The notes: generated from the sequence alone by a model not told the origin. A DNA stretch of 64,000 nt from Stenotrophomonas sp. SAU14A_NAIMI4_8 (GCF_003086695.1 NZ_CP025999.1:4354344-4418343), one strand, 5' to 3'. Shown: positions 1-8,941, numbered from the stretch's first letter. Numbers and translations: made by a program.

Positions 1-1
1 G

Positions 2-1453
2 GACGAGCGCCGCTACGCCAAGCTGGCGCGCGTGGTGTGCGAGGACCTGCAGCAGGCCGCGCCGGGCCTGGAGGTGCGTCGGCACGACACCTACCTGGCC
101 GATCCGTGGGAATTCGAAGGGGTCTACGCCACCCTGCACGATTTCCTGGCCGGCTACCCGTTCCAGCCGGAGGAGGAGGACTACTACGTCCACATCACCA
201 CCGGCACGCACGTGGCGCAGATCTGCTGGTTCCTGCTCACCGAGAGCCGCCATTTTCCCGGCCGCCTGCTGCAGACCTCGCCGCCGCGCAAGCAGGATGG
301 CGCGGCCGGCAGCTACGCCGTCATCGATCTGGACCTGTCACGCTACGACCACATTGCCCAGCGCTTCGCCCAGCAGCAACTGCAGGACCGCGACCTGCTG
401 AAGAGCGGCATCGCCACCCGCAACGCCGCCTTCAACGCGATGATCGAGCAGATTGAAACGGTGGCCACGCGTTCACGCGCACCTATGCTGCTGATGGGCC
501 CCACCGGTGCCGGCAAGAGCCAGCTGGCCAAGCGCGTGTTCGAACTGAAGAAGCTCAAGCACCAGTTGCCCGGCCGCTTCGTTGAAGTGAACTGCGCCAC
601 GCTGCGCGGGGACGGTGCGATGAGCACGCTGTTCGGCCATACCAAGGGCGCCTACACCGGTGCATCGTCGGACCGCGCCGGCCTGCTGCGTTCGGCGCAC
701 CAAGGGCTGCTGTTCCTGGATGAAATCGGCGAACTGGGCCTGGACGAACAGGCCATGCTGCTGCGTGCGCTGGAGGAGAAACGCTTCCTGCCGGTGGGCA
801 GCGATCGCGAAGTGGAAAGCGAGTTCCAGCTGATTGCCGGCACCAACCGCGACCTGCAGCAATCGGTGCTGGAAGGCCGCTTCCGCGAAGACCTGCTGGC
901 ACGCCTGAACCTGTGGACCTACCACCTGCCGGGCCTGGCCCAGCGCAGCGAGGACATCGAGCCGAACATCGAGTTCGAGCTGGAGCGCTGGTCACAGCAG
1001 CAGCACGCGCGGGTGCGCTTCAACGCGGAAGCACGCGCGCGCTACCTGGCCTTCGCCACCAGCGCCGAGGCCGCCTGGCGCGGCAACTTCCGCGACCTGG
1101 GCGCATCGATCATGCGCCTGGCCACGCTGGCCACGGGCGGGCGTATCCAGACCGAGGGCGTGGACGAGGAGATTGCCCGCCTGCGCCGGCAGTGGCGCGG
1201 CGGCGAAGCGCCCTCACCGCTGCAGGCCCTGCTGGGCGACGCCGCCGACCAGCTGGACCGCTTCGACCGCGTGCAGCTGGAAGAAGTGGTGCGGGTCTGC
1301 GCGCGCTCAAAGTCGCTTTCTGCCGCTGGACGCGAGCTGTTCGCGGTGTCGCGCACCCAGCGCGCCAGTACCAATGACGCCGACCGCCTGCGCAAGTACC
1401 TGGCGAAGTTCGGCCTGGACTGGGAACAGGTGCGCAGCCCCGGTTCTGCGTAG
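2..1453 (+). CDS. rtcR: RtcR, sigma-54 activator of the RNA repair operon (5' end cut by window)
   Basis: The frame is open from base 2, so the N-terminus lies outside the window; 483 residues are visible. The first part carries the RtcR-type sensor region, with a THVAQICWFLLTE segment, thought in this family to sense RNA-end ligands. A sigma-54 AAA+ domain follows, with Walker A GPTGAGKS (about nt 497-520), a GAYTGA sigma-54 contact loop (about nt 648-665) and Walker B LLFLDEIGEL. Known family role: activates rtcBA, the RNA ligase and RNA 3'-phosphate cyclase genes. Those genes are not in the window and would be expected upstream. The TAG stop is part of the GTAG head of a SMAG repeat. An internal GTG at base 32 is open but is not the true start, because homology continues upstream of it. 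Confidence 0.93.
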   Translation, partial: DERRYAKLARVVCEDLQQAAPGLEVRRHDTYLADPWEFEGVYATLHDFLAGYPFQPEEEDYYVHITTGTHVAQICWFLLTESRHFPGRLLQTSPPRKQDGAAGSYAVIDLDLSRYDHIAQRFAQQQLQDRDLLKSGIATRNAAFNAMIEQIETVATRSRAPMLLMGPTGAGKSQLAKRVFELKKLKHQLPGRFVEVNCATLRGDGAMSTLFGHTKGAYTGASSDRAGLLRSAHQGLLFLDEIGELGLDEQAMLLRALEEKRFLPVGSDREVESEFQLIAGTNRDLQQSVLEGRFREDLLARLNLWTYHLPGLAQRSEDIEPNIEFELERWSQQQHARVRFNAEARARYLAFATSAEAAWRGNFRDLGASIMRLATLATGGRIQTEGVDEEIARLRRQWRGGEAPSPLQALLGDAADQLDRFDRVQLEEVVRVCARSKSLSAAGRELFAVSRTQRASTNDADRLRKYLAKFGLDWEQVRSPGSA

Positions 1454-1470
1454 CGTCGAGCTTGCTCGAC
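1450..1470 (+). repeat. SMAG repeat overlapping the rtcR stop
   Basis: GTAG head followed by the hairpin GTCGAGC-TT-GCTCGAC. Bases 1451-1453 are the rtcR stop codon. This is the most frequent hairpin class in the first 9 kb. Confidence 0.9.
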
Positions 1471-1526
1471 AAAGGGCCCCGGTACATGCTGGCCGCGCAG
1501 CATCCATCGCTTTCAAGGAGATCGCC

Positions 1527-1673
1527 ATGCACGAACGCAAACCAACACCCGCCGCCGTCCCGCGCACACTTGTATGGGTTGTCATCGGCGTTTTCGCGGT
1601 GCTTTACGGCGGCTATCAGGTCGGCAAGGAACTGGCCCTGCGCGACAATGCAAAGCAGGCGGCGGGCCAGTAG
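1527..1673 (+). CDS. 48-aa single-pass membrane peptide downstream of rtcR
   Basis: ATG at 1527 is preceded by AAGGAG at 1515-1520, a strong, well-spaced ribosome binding site. The peptide starts MHERKPTP, then has one hydrophobic stretch (about residues 15-33, LVWVVIGVFAVLYGGYQVG), and ends in a charged, polar tail. This predicts one transmembrane helix. The stop TAG belongs to the GTAG head of the next SMAG repeat. No family was recognised. It follows rtcR on the same strand after 73 bp. Supported by the ribosome binding site and membrane-protein composition, but not by homology. Confidence 0.6.
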   Translation: MHERKPTPAAVPRTLVWVVIGVFAVLYGGYQVGKELALRDNAKQAAGQ

Positions 1674-1737
1674 CGTCGAGCTTGCTCGACTGTTTTCTGT
1701 GATCGGAAGCATCGTGCCAACCAAGGTTGGCACCTAC
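1670..1737. repeat. Two SMAG repeats of different classes in opposite orientation
   Basis: 1670-1690 (+) is GTAG plus the GTCGAGC/GCTCGAC hairpin, and its TAG ends the 48-aa gene. 1714-1737 (-) is the GTGCCAACC/GGTTGGCAC hairpin followed by CTAC. They lie between converging genes. Confidence 0.88.
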
Positions 1738-1753
1738 CGGTGAACGTCTACGC

Positions 1754-2308
1754 TCAGGCAATCTGCACGATGCGCGCGTTCTGGCACAGCGGGTAGCTGG
1801 CAACGAACTCGGCAATGGCTGCCTGCATCGCGGTAAACGACTGGCCGTACATGTACAGCGCGGTTTCGGTCGGGCCCTGCCACCAACTGCAGATTTCGCC
1901 CAGGCCATCGATGCGCTCGGACAGCTGCTCGAACACATGGTTCGAATCGCACTGCTCGTACACCTCGTCCGGCAGGTTCAGACCGTCCAGGTAGATGCCC
2001 AGCCCTTCGGTGACGCCGAAACTGCGATCGGCCTCGCCCGCGCCCTGCACCTTGGAACCCTTCGGTGCACCCAGCTGTTCCAGCAGATCAACCAGTTTGG
2101 GCACGCCGGCTGCGTCGTTCAGCGCGATTTCGATATCGCCGTACTCCACTTCCCCCTCGTCGGAGATCGCGGTGCCGCCGCCGGTGATCTCACCGATGCC
2201 GGCCGCCTGCAGCAGCGCATCCAGCGGGTCCTCGAACAGCTCGTGGCGGTGCTCGGGCTGCAACTTGGCGTTCAAGGTCACGGTAACGTGCAGCGTGGGT
2301 TCGGTCAT
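1754..2308 (-). CDS. Conserved hypothetical protein, 184 aa
   Basis: A soluble, acidic protein starting MTEPTLHVTVTLNAKLQ. No signal peptide or membrane segment is visible. Seen: a Gly/acidic stretch (GGGTAISDEGEVEYGDIEI) near residue 45-60 and a C-terminal Trp/Tyr-rich part (CSWWQGPTETALYMYG). The family was not recognised. It converges on the 48-aa gene and diverges from the lipoprotein gene, with a SMAG repeat in the upstream gap. Codon use matches its neighbours, so there is no sign of recent transfer. Confidence 0.75.
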   Translation of the reverse strand: MTEPTLHVTVTLNAKLQPEHRHELFEDPLDALLQAAGIGEITGGGTAISDEGEVEYGDIEIALNDAAGVPKLVDLLEQLGAPKGSKVQGAGEADRSFGVTEGLGIYLDGLNLPDEVYEQCDSNHVFEQLSERIDGLGEICSWWQGPTETALYMYGQSFTAMQAAIAEFVASYPLCQNARIVQIA

Positions 2309-2340
2309 GGCGGCGTTCCTGGAAGATGTCGCCGCCTATT

Positions 2341-2361
2341 GTAGAGTCGAGCTTGCTCGAC
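2341..2361 (+). repeat. SMAG repeat
   Basis: GTAGA followed by the GTCGAGC-TT-GCTCGAC hairpin, in the divergent gap between the 184-aa protein and the lipoprotein gene. Confidence 0.88.
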
Positions 2362-2438
2362 TGCTTCTTCAGCCCCCCGGACCCGTCGGTCACGCGATAA
2401 TGCGCGGTACAGAAACATCATTCCAACAGGGGGAATAC

Positions 2439-3041
2439 ATGAAGTCGATCATTGCAGCCACACTGCTGCTGTTGCTCACTGGCTGCGGCATCCGCACCGA
2501 AGTCGTGCGGGTGAACGTGCCTGACATCCGGGTCAATCCGGAACAGGGCACGTCGGTGGTCGTGGCACCGGTCACCGACCATCGCCCCACCGACTTCCTG
2601 GCGCTGGTGCCCGCAGCGGACCGGGCCCGGAACGTGGGCGGAGAAGTCCGCCAAGGCAATGGCTTCAACCTGGTTCTGGAGTCGACCACCACGGCCGAGA
2701 AGACCCGCGAGATCATCATTCAGGCACTGCGGAACATGGGCTATCGCACCGTCGAGAGCTGCGACGCACGCTGCCTGCACCTGCAGGCGTCGATGAATCA
2801 GTTCGCGGTCAGAGCGCCTTTCAATTTCTGGCGCGCCGCAGGCTGGGCGCAACAGATGGTGGCGGATATATCGGTGGAAGTGACAACGGGCGAGGCTGAG
2901 CAGAGCCGATCGTTCGTTGCCAAGGGCCATGGCACGAATGTGTTCCAAGTGGTTTCGCCGGAAAACTGGGAGAAAGCGCTGGAGCGTGCAGTCACTGATT
3001 TCACCGCGGACTTCAAGCAGAAGATGGCGGCGCAGGAGTAG
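2439..3041 (+). CDS. YajG-like outer-membrane-type lipoprotein
   Basis: 200 residues. The start at 2439 follows CAGGGGGA (about 2427-2434). The N-terminus MKSIIAATLLLLLTGCG is a signal peptide with an LTGC lipobox, so Cys16 should be lipidated. The mature part resembles the YajG lipoprotein layout: an early VVVAP strand, a middle region and an alternating strand/helix C-terminus, close to the usual 190-200 aa. Function in that family is poorly known. The residue after Cys is Gly rather than Asp, so export to the outer membrane is expected. The YajG assignment rests on overall resemblance and is moderate. Confidence 0.72.
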   Translation: MKSIIAATLLLLLTGCGIRTEVVRVNVPDIRVNPEQGTSVVVAPVTDHRPTDFLALVPAADRARNVGGEVRQGNGFNLVLESTTTAEKTREIIIQALRNMGYRTVESCDARCLHLQASMNQFAVRAPFNFWRAAGWAQQMVADISVEVTTGEAEQSRSFVAKGHGTNVFQVVSPENWEKALERAVTDFTADFKQKMAAQE

Positions 3042-3090
3042 CCCATCCGTAGCGCCGGGCGGGCTGGACGGCTGCTTCCGGGAAGGGCCA

Positions 3091-3111
3091 GTCGAGCAAG
3101 CTCGACTCTAC
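3091..3111 (-). repeat. SMAG repeat
   Basis: GTCGAGC-AA-GCTCGAC hairpin followed by TCTAC, read on the minus strand as GTAGA plus hairpin, between converging genes. Confidence 0.88.
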
Positions 3112-3150
3112 GGGCGGTTACCGCGCGCGACAGGGTGCCGTGGCGACCTG

Positions 3151-3477
3151 TCAGCGCAGGAACGGTGGCACCTTGCGCTTCAGCAGTTCCACCAGCACCG
3201 GGTCCATGTAGTCGTAGTCGTCGGGAATATCCAGGCAGATCACCCGCTTGCCGTTCAGCCATGCCTTGTAGCGGCTGGACAGGCGGTTGCGGTGCGCCTT
3301 TTCCATCACGAACACCAGGTCGGCCCACTGCAGCAGCTCGGGGCTGAGCACTTCCTCGGCGTCGGCCAGCAAGCCCGCCGAGGCGGTTTCGATGCCGGGC
3401 CAATCGGCGAACACCTGCTCGGCCGTGGGGCTGCGCAGGCGGTTCTGGCTGCAGAGGAAGAGCACGTTGCGGGTCAT
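3151..3477 (-). CDS. Low-molecular-weight protein tyrosine phosphatase-like protein
   Basis: 108 residues. The N-terminus MTRNVLFLCSQNRLRSPT holds the CX5R loop of the LMW-PTP fold (Cys9 to Arg15, then SPT). The protein is shorter than classical LMW-PTPs (about 150 aa) and fits the compact group annotated as predicted phosphotyrosine protein phosphatases. Late acidic residues (LDIPDDYDYMDP) may supply the general-acid Asp, by inference. Substrate unknown. It is a single gene flanked by SMAG repeats. Confidence 0.82.
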   Translation of the reverse strand: MTRNVLFLCSQNRLRSPTAEQVFADWPGIETASAGLLADAEEVLSPELLQWADLVFVMEKAHRNRLSSRYKAWLNGKRVICLDIPDDYDYMDPVLVELLKRKVPPFLR

Positions 3478-3491
3478 GGGATTCTGCCGTT

Positions 3492-3577
3492 GTAGCGTCG
3501 AGCTTGCTCGACTGCTTTTTGTAGAGTCGAGCTTGCTCGACTGAACGCGCAGAGCAGTCGAGCAAGCTCGACTCTAC
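3492..3577. repeat. Cluster of three SMAG repeats
   Basis: Two direct copies (3492-3512 and 3521-3541, +) and one inverted copy (3557-3577, -), all of the GTCGAGC/GCTCGAC class. The inverted pair could form a longer composite hairpin in RNA. Confidence 0.88.
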
Positions 3578-3591
3578 AGGAGTTCGCAGAG

Positions 3592-3627
3592 GGGGTCAGA
3601 GCCCTCCCGCGGCAGGGATCTGACCCC
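3592..3627. repeat. GGGGTCAGAGCCC-type palindromic repeat, copy 1
   Basis: Arms GGGGTCAGAGCCC and GGGATCTGACCCC close a short inner stem. It lies 8 bp beyond the stop codon of the uvrD-type helicase gene on the minus strand, where it may act as a 3' hairpin. Confidence 0.8.
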
Positions 3628-3635
3628 GACGGTGA

Positions 3636-5828
3636 TCAGATCACCGTCAGGTTGGCGTAGGCCATCACCAGCCACTTGCTGCCGGCATCGGCGAATTCGA
3701 CCTGCACGCGGGCGTGCGCGCCGCTGCCTTCATAGTCGGTCACCATGCCTTCGCCGAACTTGGGATGGGTGACCAGGGCCCCCAGCTTCAGCGGCGGCGC
3801 CTCGATCGAGGCGTGGCCCATCACCCGGCTGCTGCCCAGCGAGGCCGGACGTGAGACCTGCACCTTCGGGCGCACCTCGTGCAGCAGTTCGCGCGGAATC
3901 TCGCGCAGGAAGCGCGAGGGCAGGCTGTAGTTGTCCTGGCCGTGGATGCGCCGCGATTCGGCGTAGCACAGCACCAGCTTCTGCCGTGCACGGGTAATGC
4001 CCACGTAAGCCAGGCGGCGCTCTTCTTCCAGCCGCCCGCTTTCTTCCAGCGAGCGCGCACTCGGGAACAGGCCGTCTTCCATGCCGGCCAGGAACACCAG
4101 CGGGAATTCCAGGCCCTTGGCCGAGTGCAGGGTCATCAGCTGCACACCCTCCTCGCCCGCCTGCGCCTGGCCTTCACCGGCCTCCAGCGCGGCGTAGGCC
4201 AGGAAGGCGACCAGCTCGTCCATCTCCTCGCCCACTTCCTCGATGTCATCGGCACGGCGCACGAAGCGCGAGGCCACCGACACCAGTTCGTCCAGGTTGT
4301 CGGTGCGCGATTCCGAATCCAGCGAATTGCGGCTTTCCTTGCTCCAGTGTTCGCGCAGCTGCGAGCGCGACAGGATGTGGTCCACGCGCTCGGCCAGGGT
4401 CATGTGCAGGGTCTGTGCCTGCAGCTCGTTCACCAGCACCAGGAAGCCGGCCAGCGCGTTGCGTGCGCGTGCGGCCAGCGCACTGCCCTGGGTCACCAGC
4501 ATGGTGGCTTCCCACAGCGACAGGCCCTGCGCACGTGCTTCGCGGCGCACTTCGTCCAGCGTGCGCTCGCCGATGCCACGGGTGGGCGTGTTCACCGCGC
4601 GCTCGAAGGCGGCATCGTCATTGCGGTTGGACAGCAGGCGCAGGTAGGCCAACGCGTCCTTGATTTCGGCACGCTCGAAGAAGCGCATGCCGCCGTACAC
4701 GCGGTACGGCACCTGTTCGCTCAGCAGCGCTTCTTCCAGCGCGCGCGACTGCGCGTTGCTGCGGTAGAGCACGGCCACTTCGGTGTAGCTGCCGCCGTCG
4801 CGCACCCACTGGCGGGCACGTTCGACGATGTAACGCGCCTCGTCCATTTCGTTGTACGCGGCGTACAGATCGATCGGCTCGCCATCGCCACTGTCGGTCC
4901 ACAGTTCCTTGCCGATGCGGTCCGGGTTGTGCGCGATCACCGCGTTGGCGGCGCCCAGGATGTTGGCGGTGGAACGGTAGTTCTGTTCCAGGCGGATGGT
5001 CTGCGCGCCGGGGAAATCGCGCAGGAAGCCCTGCACGTTCTCGACCTTGGCGCCACGCCAGCCGTAGATGGCCTGGTCATCGTCACCGACCACGAACACG
5101 TGGCCTTCATGGCCGGCCAGCACGCGCACGAAGGCGTACTGGATGGCATTGGTATCCTGGAATTCGTCCACCAGGATTTCGCGGAAGCGGGCGCGGTAGT
5201 GCGCCAGCAGGGCCGGGTTGTCGCGCAGCAGTTCGTGAGCGCGCAGCAGCAGTTCGGCGAAGTCGACCAGGCCGGCGCGGTCGCAGCGCGCCTGGTATTC
5301 GATGTAGGCCTGGCGCATGGTTTCCAGCCACGCATCGTGCGGCTCGGGCTGGATGTGCTGCGGGCGGCGCCCCTCGTCCTTCTGCTCGTTGATCCACCAC
5401 GCAATCTGCTTGGGCGGGTGCTTGCTGTCGTCGATTTCCAGCGCCTGCACCACGCGCTTGACCAGCCGCAGCTGGTCGTCCGAATCCATCACCTGGAAGC
5501 CTTCGGGCAGCTTGGCGTCCTGCCAGTGCAGGCGCAGCAGGCGGTTGGCCAGGCCGTGGAAGGTGCCGATCCACATGCCGCGGCTGCCGTTGGGCAGCTG
5601 CGCGTCGATGCGGTGGCGCATTTCACCGGCCGCCTTGTTGGTGAAGGTGACCGCGAAAATGCTGTGGGTGGGCACGCCGAAGACTTCATGCAGCCAGGCA
5701 ATGCGGTGGGTAAGCACGCGGGTCTTGCCCGAGCCGGCGCCGGCCAGCACCAGGTGGTGGCCAGGGGGAGCAGAGACGGCGTCGCGCTGGGCCGGGTTCA
5801 GGCCATCAAGCAGGTGGGAGACATCCAT
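3636..5828 (-). CDS. uvrD: UvrD/Rep-family DNA helicase (helicase II)
   Basis: 730 residues, the normal UvrD length. It starts MDVSHLLDGLNPAQRDAV. Superfamily 1A motifs in order: Walker A GAGSGKT (about residue 30), Ia FAVTFTNKAAGEM, II VDEFQDTN, III GDDDQAIYGWRGA, IV region EQNYRST, V VQLMTLHSAKGLEF and VI EERRLAYVGITRA. The C-terminus ends in a Tudor-like tail (LVTHPKFGEGMVTDYEG), typical of UvrD/PcrA. Known role: 3'-5' unwinding in nucleotide excision and mismatch repair. The stop of the gene upstream on this strand lies 9 bp from this start, so co-transcription is possible. Confidence 0.95.
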   Translation of the reverse strand: MDVSHLLDGLNPAQRDAVSAPPGHHLVLAGAGSGKTRVLTHRIAWLHEVFGVPTHSIFAVTFTNKAAGEMRHRIDAQLPNGSRGMWIGTFHGLANRLLRLHWQDAKLPEGFQVMDSDDQLRLVKRVVQALEIDDSKHPPKQIAWWINEQKDEGRRPQHIQPEPHDAWLETMRQAYIEYQARCDRAGLVDFAELLLRAHELLRDNPALLAHYRARFREILVDEFQDTNAIQYAFVRVLAGHEGHVFVVGDDDQAIYGWRGAKVENVQGFLRDFPGAQTIRLEQNYRSTANILGAANAVIAHNPDRIGKELWTDSGDGEPIDLYAAYNEMDEARYIVERARQWVRDGGSYTEVAVLYRSNAQSRALEEALLSEQVPYRVYGGMRFFERAEIKDALAYLRLLSNRNDDAAFERAVNTPTRGIGERTLDEVRREARAQGLSLWEATMLVTQGSALAARARNALAGFLVLVNELQAQTLHMTLAERVDHILSRSQLREHWSKESRNSLDSESRTDNLDELVSVASRFVRRADDIEEVGEEMDELVAFLAYAALEAGEGQAQAGEEGVQLMTLHSAKGLEFPLVFLAGMEDGLFPSARSLEESGRLEEERRLAYVGITRARQKLVLCYAESRRIHGQDNYSLPSRFLREIPRELLHEVRPKVQVSRPASLGSSRVMGHASIEAPPLKLGALVTHPKFGEGMVTDYEGSGAHARVQVEFADAGSKWLVMAYANLTVI

Positions 5829-5837
5829 GCCCCCATT

Positions 5838-7241
5838 TTACGGCATCGCGGTCGCGTGCCCTGCGACCACCTGCGTGGCCAATGCCTGTGCCTGCTGACG
5901 CAGTTCAGGCACGGCCAGGCTTTCCCACAGGCTGCCGATGCGCAGGCTGCCGAGCACGCCCAGCCGCGGTTGCGGCCGGCCCTGAGCGTCGTGCAGGCGA
6001 TCGCCGGGCACGCTGCTGTCCAGGCCCAGCCCATGCGGTCCCGGCCGTGCCACGCCATCGGCCAGCAGCTGCTGCAGCAACGGGTTGCGCAGGGCGGTGG
6101 CACGGGTTTCCACGCCGGTGGCATTGATGATGCCGGCCACCGCCCAGGCCTGGTCAGCACCGTCAGCGCTGCGCCCGCTCAGCAACAGGGCGTCGTCCTG
6201 CTGGCGCACCTGCTGCAACCGTGCGCGGTGGATCTGCAGCTGGCCACTGGCCTGCAGCGCCTGCAGCTGCGCATCGATGCCTTCGGCAATGCGATGACGA
6301 TGCACGTCCCAGTAGCGCACCACATGGCGCAGGAAGCGACGCTGGTCGGCTGCATCCAGGCTGCACCACAGGGCCTGCCCATGCGCGCGGATACGGTCCA
6401 TCACGCCCTGCCACGGCTGCCCGGCGGCCTGCAGTTCACCGGCGTGCTGGCGCAGTGCGCGCAGTCGCTGGCGCAGGGTAAGCGGCAGCAGGCTGGCGGG
6501 ATCGAAGCTCGGCAGCGCGCCATGGTCGTGCGCCAGCGGCAGCAGGCCGTGCCGCGAGATGACGTGCAGCGGGCCGCTATGGCCGGCCGCCACCAGGGCC
6601 AGCACGGTATCGGCCATGCTCAGGCCCGAGCCGACGATGGCCAGCGCCTGTGCGCCGGCCAGGGTGCGCACGCCATCGTAATCCCAGGCTTCGACCACGG
6701 CGTCGGCCGGCAATGCGTCGGCGCCGGGCACCGGCAGCGGGCGCATGCTGTTGCCGGTGGCCAGCACCGCCTGCGCGGCGCGCAGCACCTGTCCATCGCC
6801 CAGCTGCAACTGGCAGCCGTGCGCGTCCACCTGCAGGGCCAGCACCGGCTGGGCGATGACCTGCACCTGCGCTGGGCTGGCCGCAGCGGCCTGCTGCAGG
6901 CGCTGCTGCAGGTAGCTGGCGAAGTAATGGCGGCAGACATAGCGATCGCCCAGCACATCGCGTGCTTCACCCGGGTAGGCGTTGGCCGCTTCCAGGTAAT
7001 CGAGGAAATCGCCGGGCTGTTCCGGGAATGCGCTCATCTTTGCCGCCGGCACGTTCAGCAGGTGCTCGGGCCACGGTGTGGAATAGGCAATGCCCTGCGC
7101 CGGCTGCGAGGCCGGCTCGAACAAAGCGATACGCAGCGGCTGCCGAGCAAGGCGCAGCACGTGGAGGGCCACCAGTACGCCGGCAGCGCCGCCACCGATG
7201 ATCGCCAGGTCCGCTTCAGCGGTTCGCGCGGAATCAGTCAT
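5838..7241 (-). CDS. FAD/NAD(P)-binding protein (NAD_binding_9 type)
   Basis: 467 residues from MTDSARTAEADLAIIGGGAAG. A longer frame adds 14 residues, but the dinucleotide fold starts right after this Met. The GGGAAG motif near residue 13 binds FAD. The segment GIAYSTPWPEHLLNVPA and a second fold (AIVGSGLSMADTVLAL) match the pfam13454-type flavoproteins that hold a hydroxyacyl-like oxidoreductase fold. Substrate unknown. It lies between cls and uvrD on the same strand. Confidence 0.8.
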   Translation of the reverse strand: MTDSARTAEADLAIIGGGAAGVLVALHVLRLARQPLRIALFEPASQPAQGIAYSTPWPEHLLNVPAAKMSAFPEQPGDFLDYLEAANAYPGEARDVLGDRYVCRHYFASYLQQRLQQAAAASPAQVQVIAQPVLALQVDAHGCQLQLGDGQVLRAAQAVLATGNSMRPLPVPGADALPADAVVEAWDYDGVRTLAGAQALAIVGSGLSMADTVLALVAAGHSGPLHVISRHGLLPLAHDHGALPSFDPASLLPLTLRQRLRALRQHAGELQAAGQPWQGVMDRIRAHGQALWCSLDAADQRRFLRHVVRYWDVHRHRIAEGIDAQLQALQASGQLQIHRARLQQVRQQDDALLLSGRSADGADQAWAVAGIINATGVETRATALRNPLLQQLLADGVARPGPHGLGLDSSVPGDRLHDAQGRPQPRLGVLGSLRIGSLWESLAVPELRQQAQALATQVVAGHATAMP

Positions 7242-7289
7242 GCGTGGATTGTAGGCCATGGCCGGCGTGACCCGCGCCAACACGCCCGT

Positions 7290-8708
7290 TTACATCAGCG
7301 CATCGGCCAGCCGTGCGATGCCTTCGCGGCTGCGCCGCCACGCCGGTCGCTGCCGCCACTGCTCCAGATCGAGCAGCGTCGACTGCCGCAGGTAGTCGTC
7401 TTCGATCGCGCACAGCTGCTTCACCAGCGGGCGGTCGTAGCAGATCAGGCCGATCTCGGCATTCAGCGCGAACGAACGGATATCCATGTTGATCGAACCG
7501 AGCACCGCGATGTCTTCGTCCACGCTCATGTGCTTGGCGTGCAGGAATTGTGGCTCGTACAGCGCGATCTGCACGCCACAGCGCAGCAGTTCGTCGTAGT
7601 ACGCCTCCTGCGCCCAGGACGTCAGCCGCTGGTTGTTGCTGGCCGACAGGATCAACTGCACCTGCACGCCCGACAGCGCGGCGATGCGCAGCGCGCTCAG
7701 GGTGGCCTCGTCGGGCACGAAGTACGGGGTCACCATCACCAGTCGCCGCCGTGCCAGGTGGATGAGTGCGGCCACGGCATCGCGCGCATTGCTGTACGGG
7801 TAGGCCGGGCCGCTGGGCAGCAGCTGGGTGGCGATGTCGTCACTGCACACCGGCACGTTGGCGATCACCTCCAGGCGCTGCCCGGTTTCCATGTACCAGT
7901 CGCTGGCGAACACCGCTTCCAGATGCGCCACCGCCGGGCCGCGCACGCGCGCCACCAGTTCACGGTTGGGATGGCCGGGCACGAACTGCGGGCCGGCCAG
8001 GTTCTGCGAGCCCACGTAGGCCACTTCGTTGTCGATCACTGCGATCTTGCGGTGGTTGCGCAGGTCCATGCGGCCGCTGCGGCGCCAGCGCAGGCCGCCC
8101 GGCAGCATCGCGCGCACTTCCACATCGCGTGCCTGCAGCCGTTTGCGGTAGGCGCGCAGGCCGCGCTTGGCGCCGACGGCATCAAGCAGCACGCGGCACT
8201 GCACGCCACGCGCGGCGGCTCGCTGCAGGGCTTCGACGATGGCCTCGCCCACGGCGTCATCGAACATCAGGTAGTAGAGCAGGTGCACGCGGTCTTCGGC
8301 CTGGTCGATATCGGCAATCAGGCTGTGCAGCGATTCATCGTAGTCGGTCAGCAGATCGACGGCATTGCCGTGTACCGGCATGAAGTCGCCCTGGCGCTGC
8401 ACCAGCGGCACGATCTCGGCAGTGGCAGTGTCGGGCTGCGGCACCCAGCGCAGGCGCCGCTGCAGCGCCTGCTCTTCGCGGATGACCAGCGATGCCTCGG
8501 CCTGGCGGCGGATGCGTTCGCGTGACAGCCAGGGATGGCCGAACAGCAGGTACAACGGCAGGCCCAGCAGCGGCACGAAGCCGACCAGCAACAGCCAGCT
8601 GCGTGCGGCCCCCGGCGTGGTGCGGGTGGGAATCCAGCACAGCGCGACCAGGCGGATGAGCCAGTCGATCAACAGCAGGTAGGAGCCCAGCAGCCACTCG
8701 AACAGCAT
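7290..8708 (-). CDS. cls: Cardiolipin synthase
   Basis: 472 residues from MLFEWLLGSYLL. Two N-terminal membrane segments (WLLGSYLLLIDWLIRLVALCW and SWLLLVGFVPLLGLPLYLLF) precede two phospholipase D motifs, HRKIAVID and HAKHMSVD, each with the HxKx4D pattern. Known role: condenses two phosphatidylglycerol molecules to cardiolipin at the inner membrane. An in-frame ATG at 8738 is a possible alternative start; neither has a clear ribosome binding site. Reading further upstream runs into SMAG sequence, so the longer frame is rejected. Confidence 0.92.
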   Translation of the reverse strand: MLFEWLLGSYLLLIDWLIRLVALCWIPTRTTPGAARSWLLLVGFVPLLGLPLYLLFGHPWLSRERIRRQAEASLVIREEQALQRRLRWVPQPDTATAEIVPLVQRQGDFMPVHGNAVDLLTDYDESLHSLIADIDQAEDRVHLLYYLMFDDAVGEAIVEALQRAAARGVQCRVLLDAVGAKRGLRAYRKRLQARDVEVRAMLPGGLRWRRSGRMDLRNHRKIAVIDNEVAYVGSQNLAGPQFVPGHPNRELVARVRGPAVAHLEAVFASDWYMETGQRLEVIANVPVCSDDIATQLLPSGPAYPYSNARDAVAALIHLARRRLVMVTPYFVPDEATLSALRIAALSGVQVQLILSASNNQRLTSWAQEAYYDELLRCGVQIALYEPQFLHAKHMSVDEDIAVLGSINMDIRSFALNAEIGLICYDRPLVKQLCAIEDDYLRQSTLLDLEQWRQRPAWRRSREGIARLADALM

Positions 8709-8755
8709 CGCGTCGCCCGTCGGGAGGTGTGCAGCCATTCTGCCCAGCAGGGTGT

Positions 8756-8851
8756 GTAGAGTCGAGCTTGCTCGACGGCTTGGAAGCCATGTGCCAACCA
8801 AGGTTGGCACCTACCGGGGGGGTGCGTGTGCCAACCAAGGTTGGCACCTAC
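8756..8851. repeat. Cluster of three SMAG repeats, two classes
   Basis: 8756-8776 (+) is GTAGA plus GTCGAGC/GCTCGAC. 8791-8814 and 8828-8851 (both -) are GTGCCAACC/GGTTGGCAC hairpins ending in CTAC. They lie between the cls start and the rpmG terminator. Confidence 0.88.
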
Positions 8852-8886
8852 CGGGCGGGGTGAGCACCTGCCGGGCGCCGGGCATG

Positions 8887-8915
8887 AAAAAACCCGCCAC
8901 AAGGGCGGGTTTTTC
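8887..8915 (-). terminator. Rho-independent terminator after rpmG
   Basis: AACCCGCC-ACAA-GGGCGGGTT hairpin with A-tract on the left and T-tract on the right, so it can act in both directions. It lies about 27 bp beyond the rpmG stop. Confidence 0.88.
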
Positions 8916-8941
8916 CGGAGGCGATCAGCAACCCTTGCGGA

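Noticed and set aside
3879..8525. A 4.6-kb frame on the plus strand opposite uvrD, the flavoprotein and cls
   Set aside because: It is an antisense frame of high-GC codon bias, opposite three well-supported genes, with a His/Gln/Ala-rich low-complexity translation.
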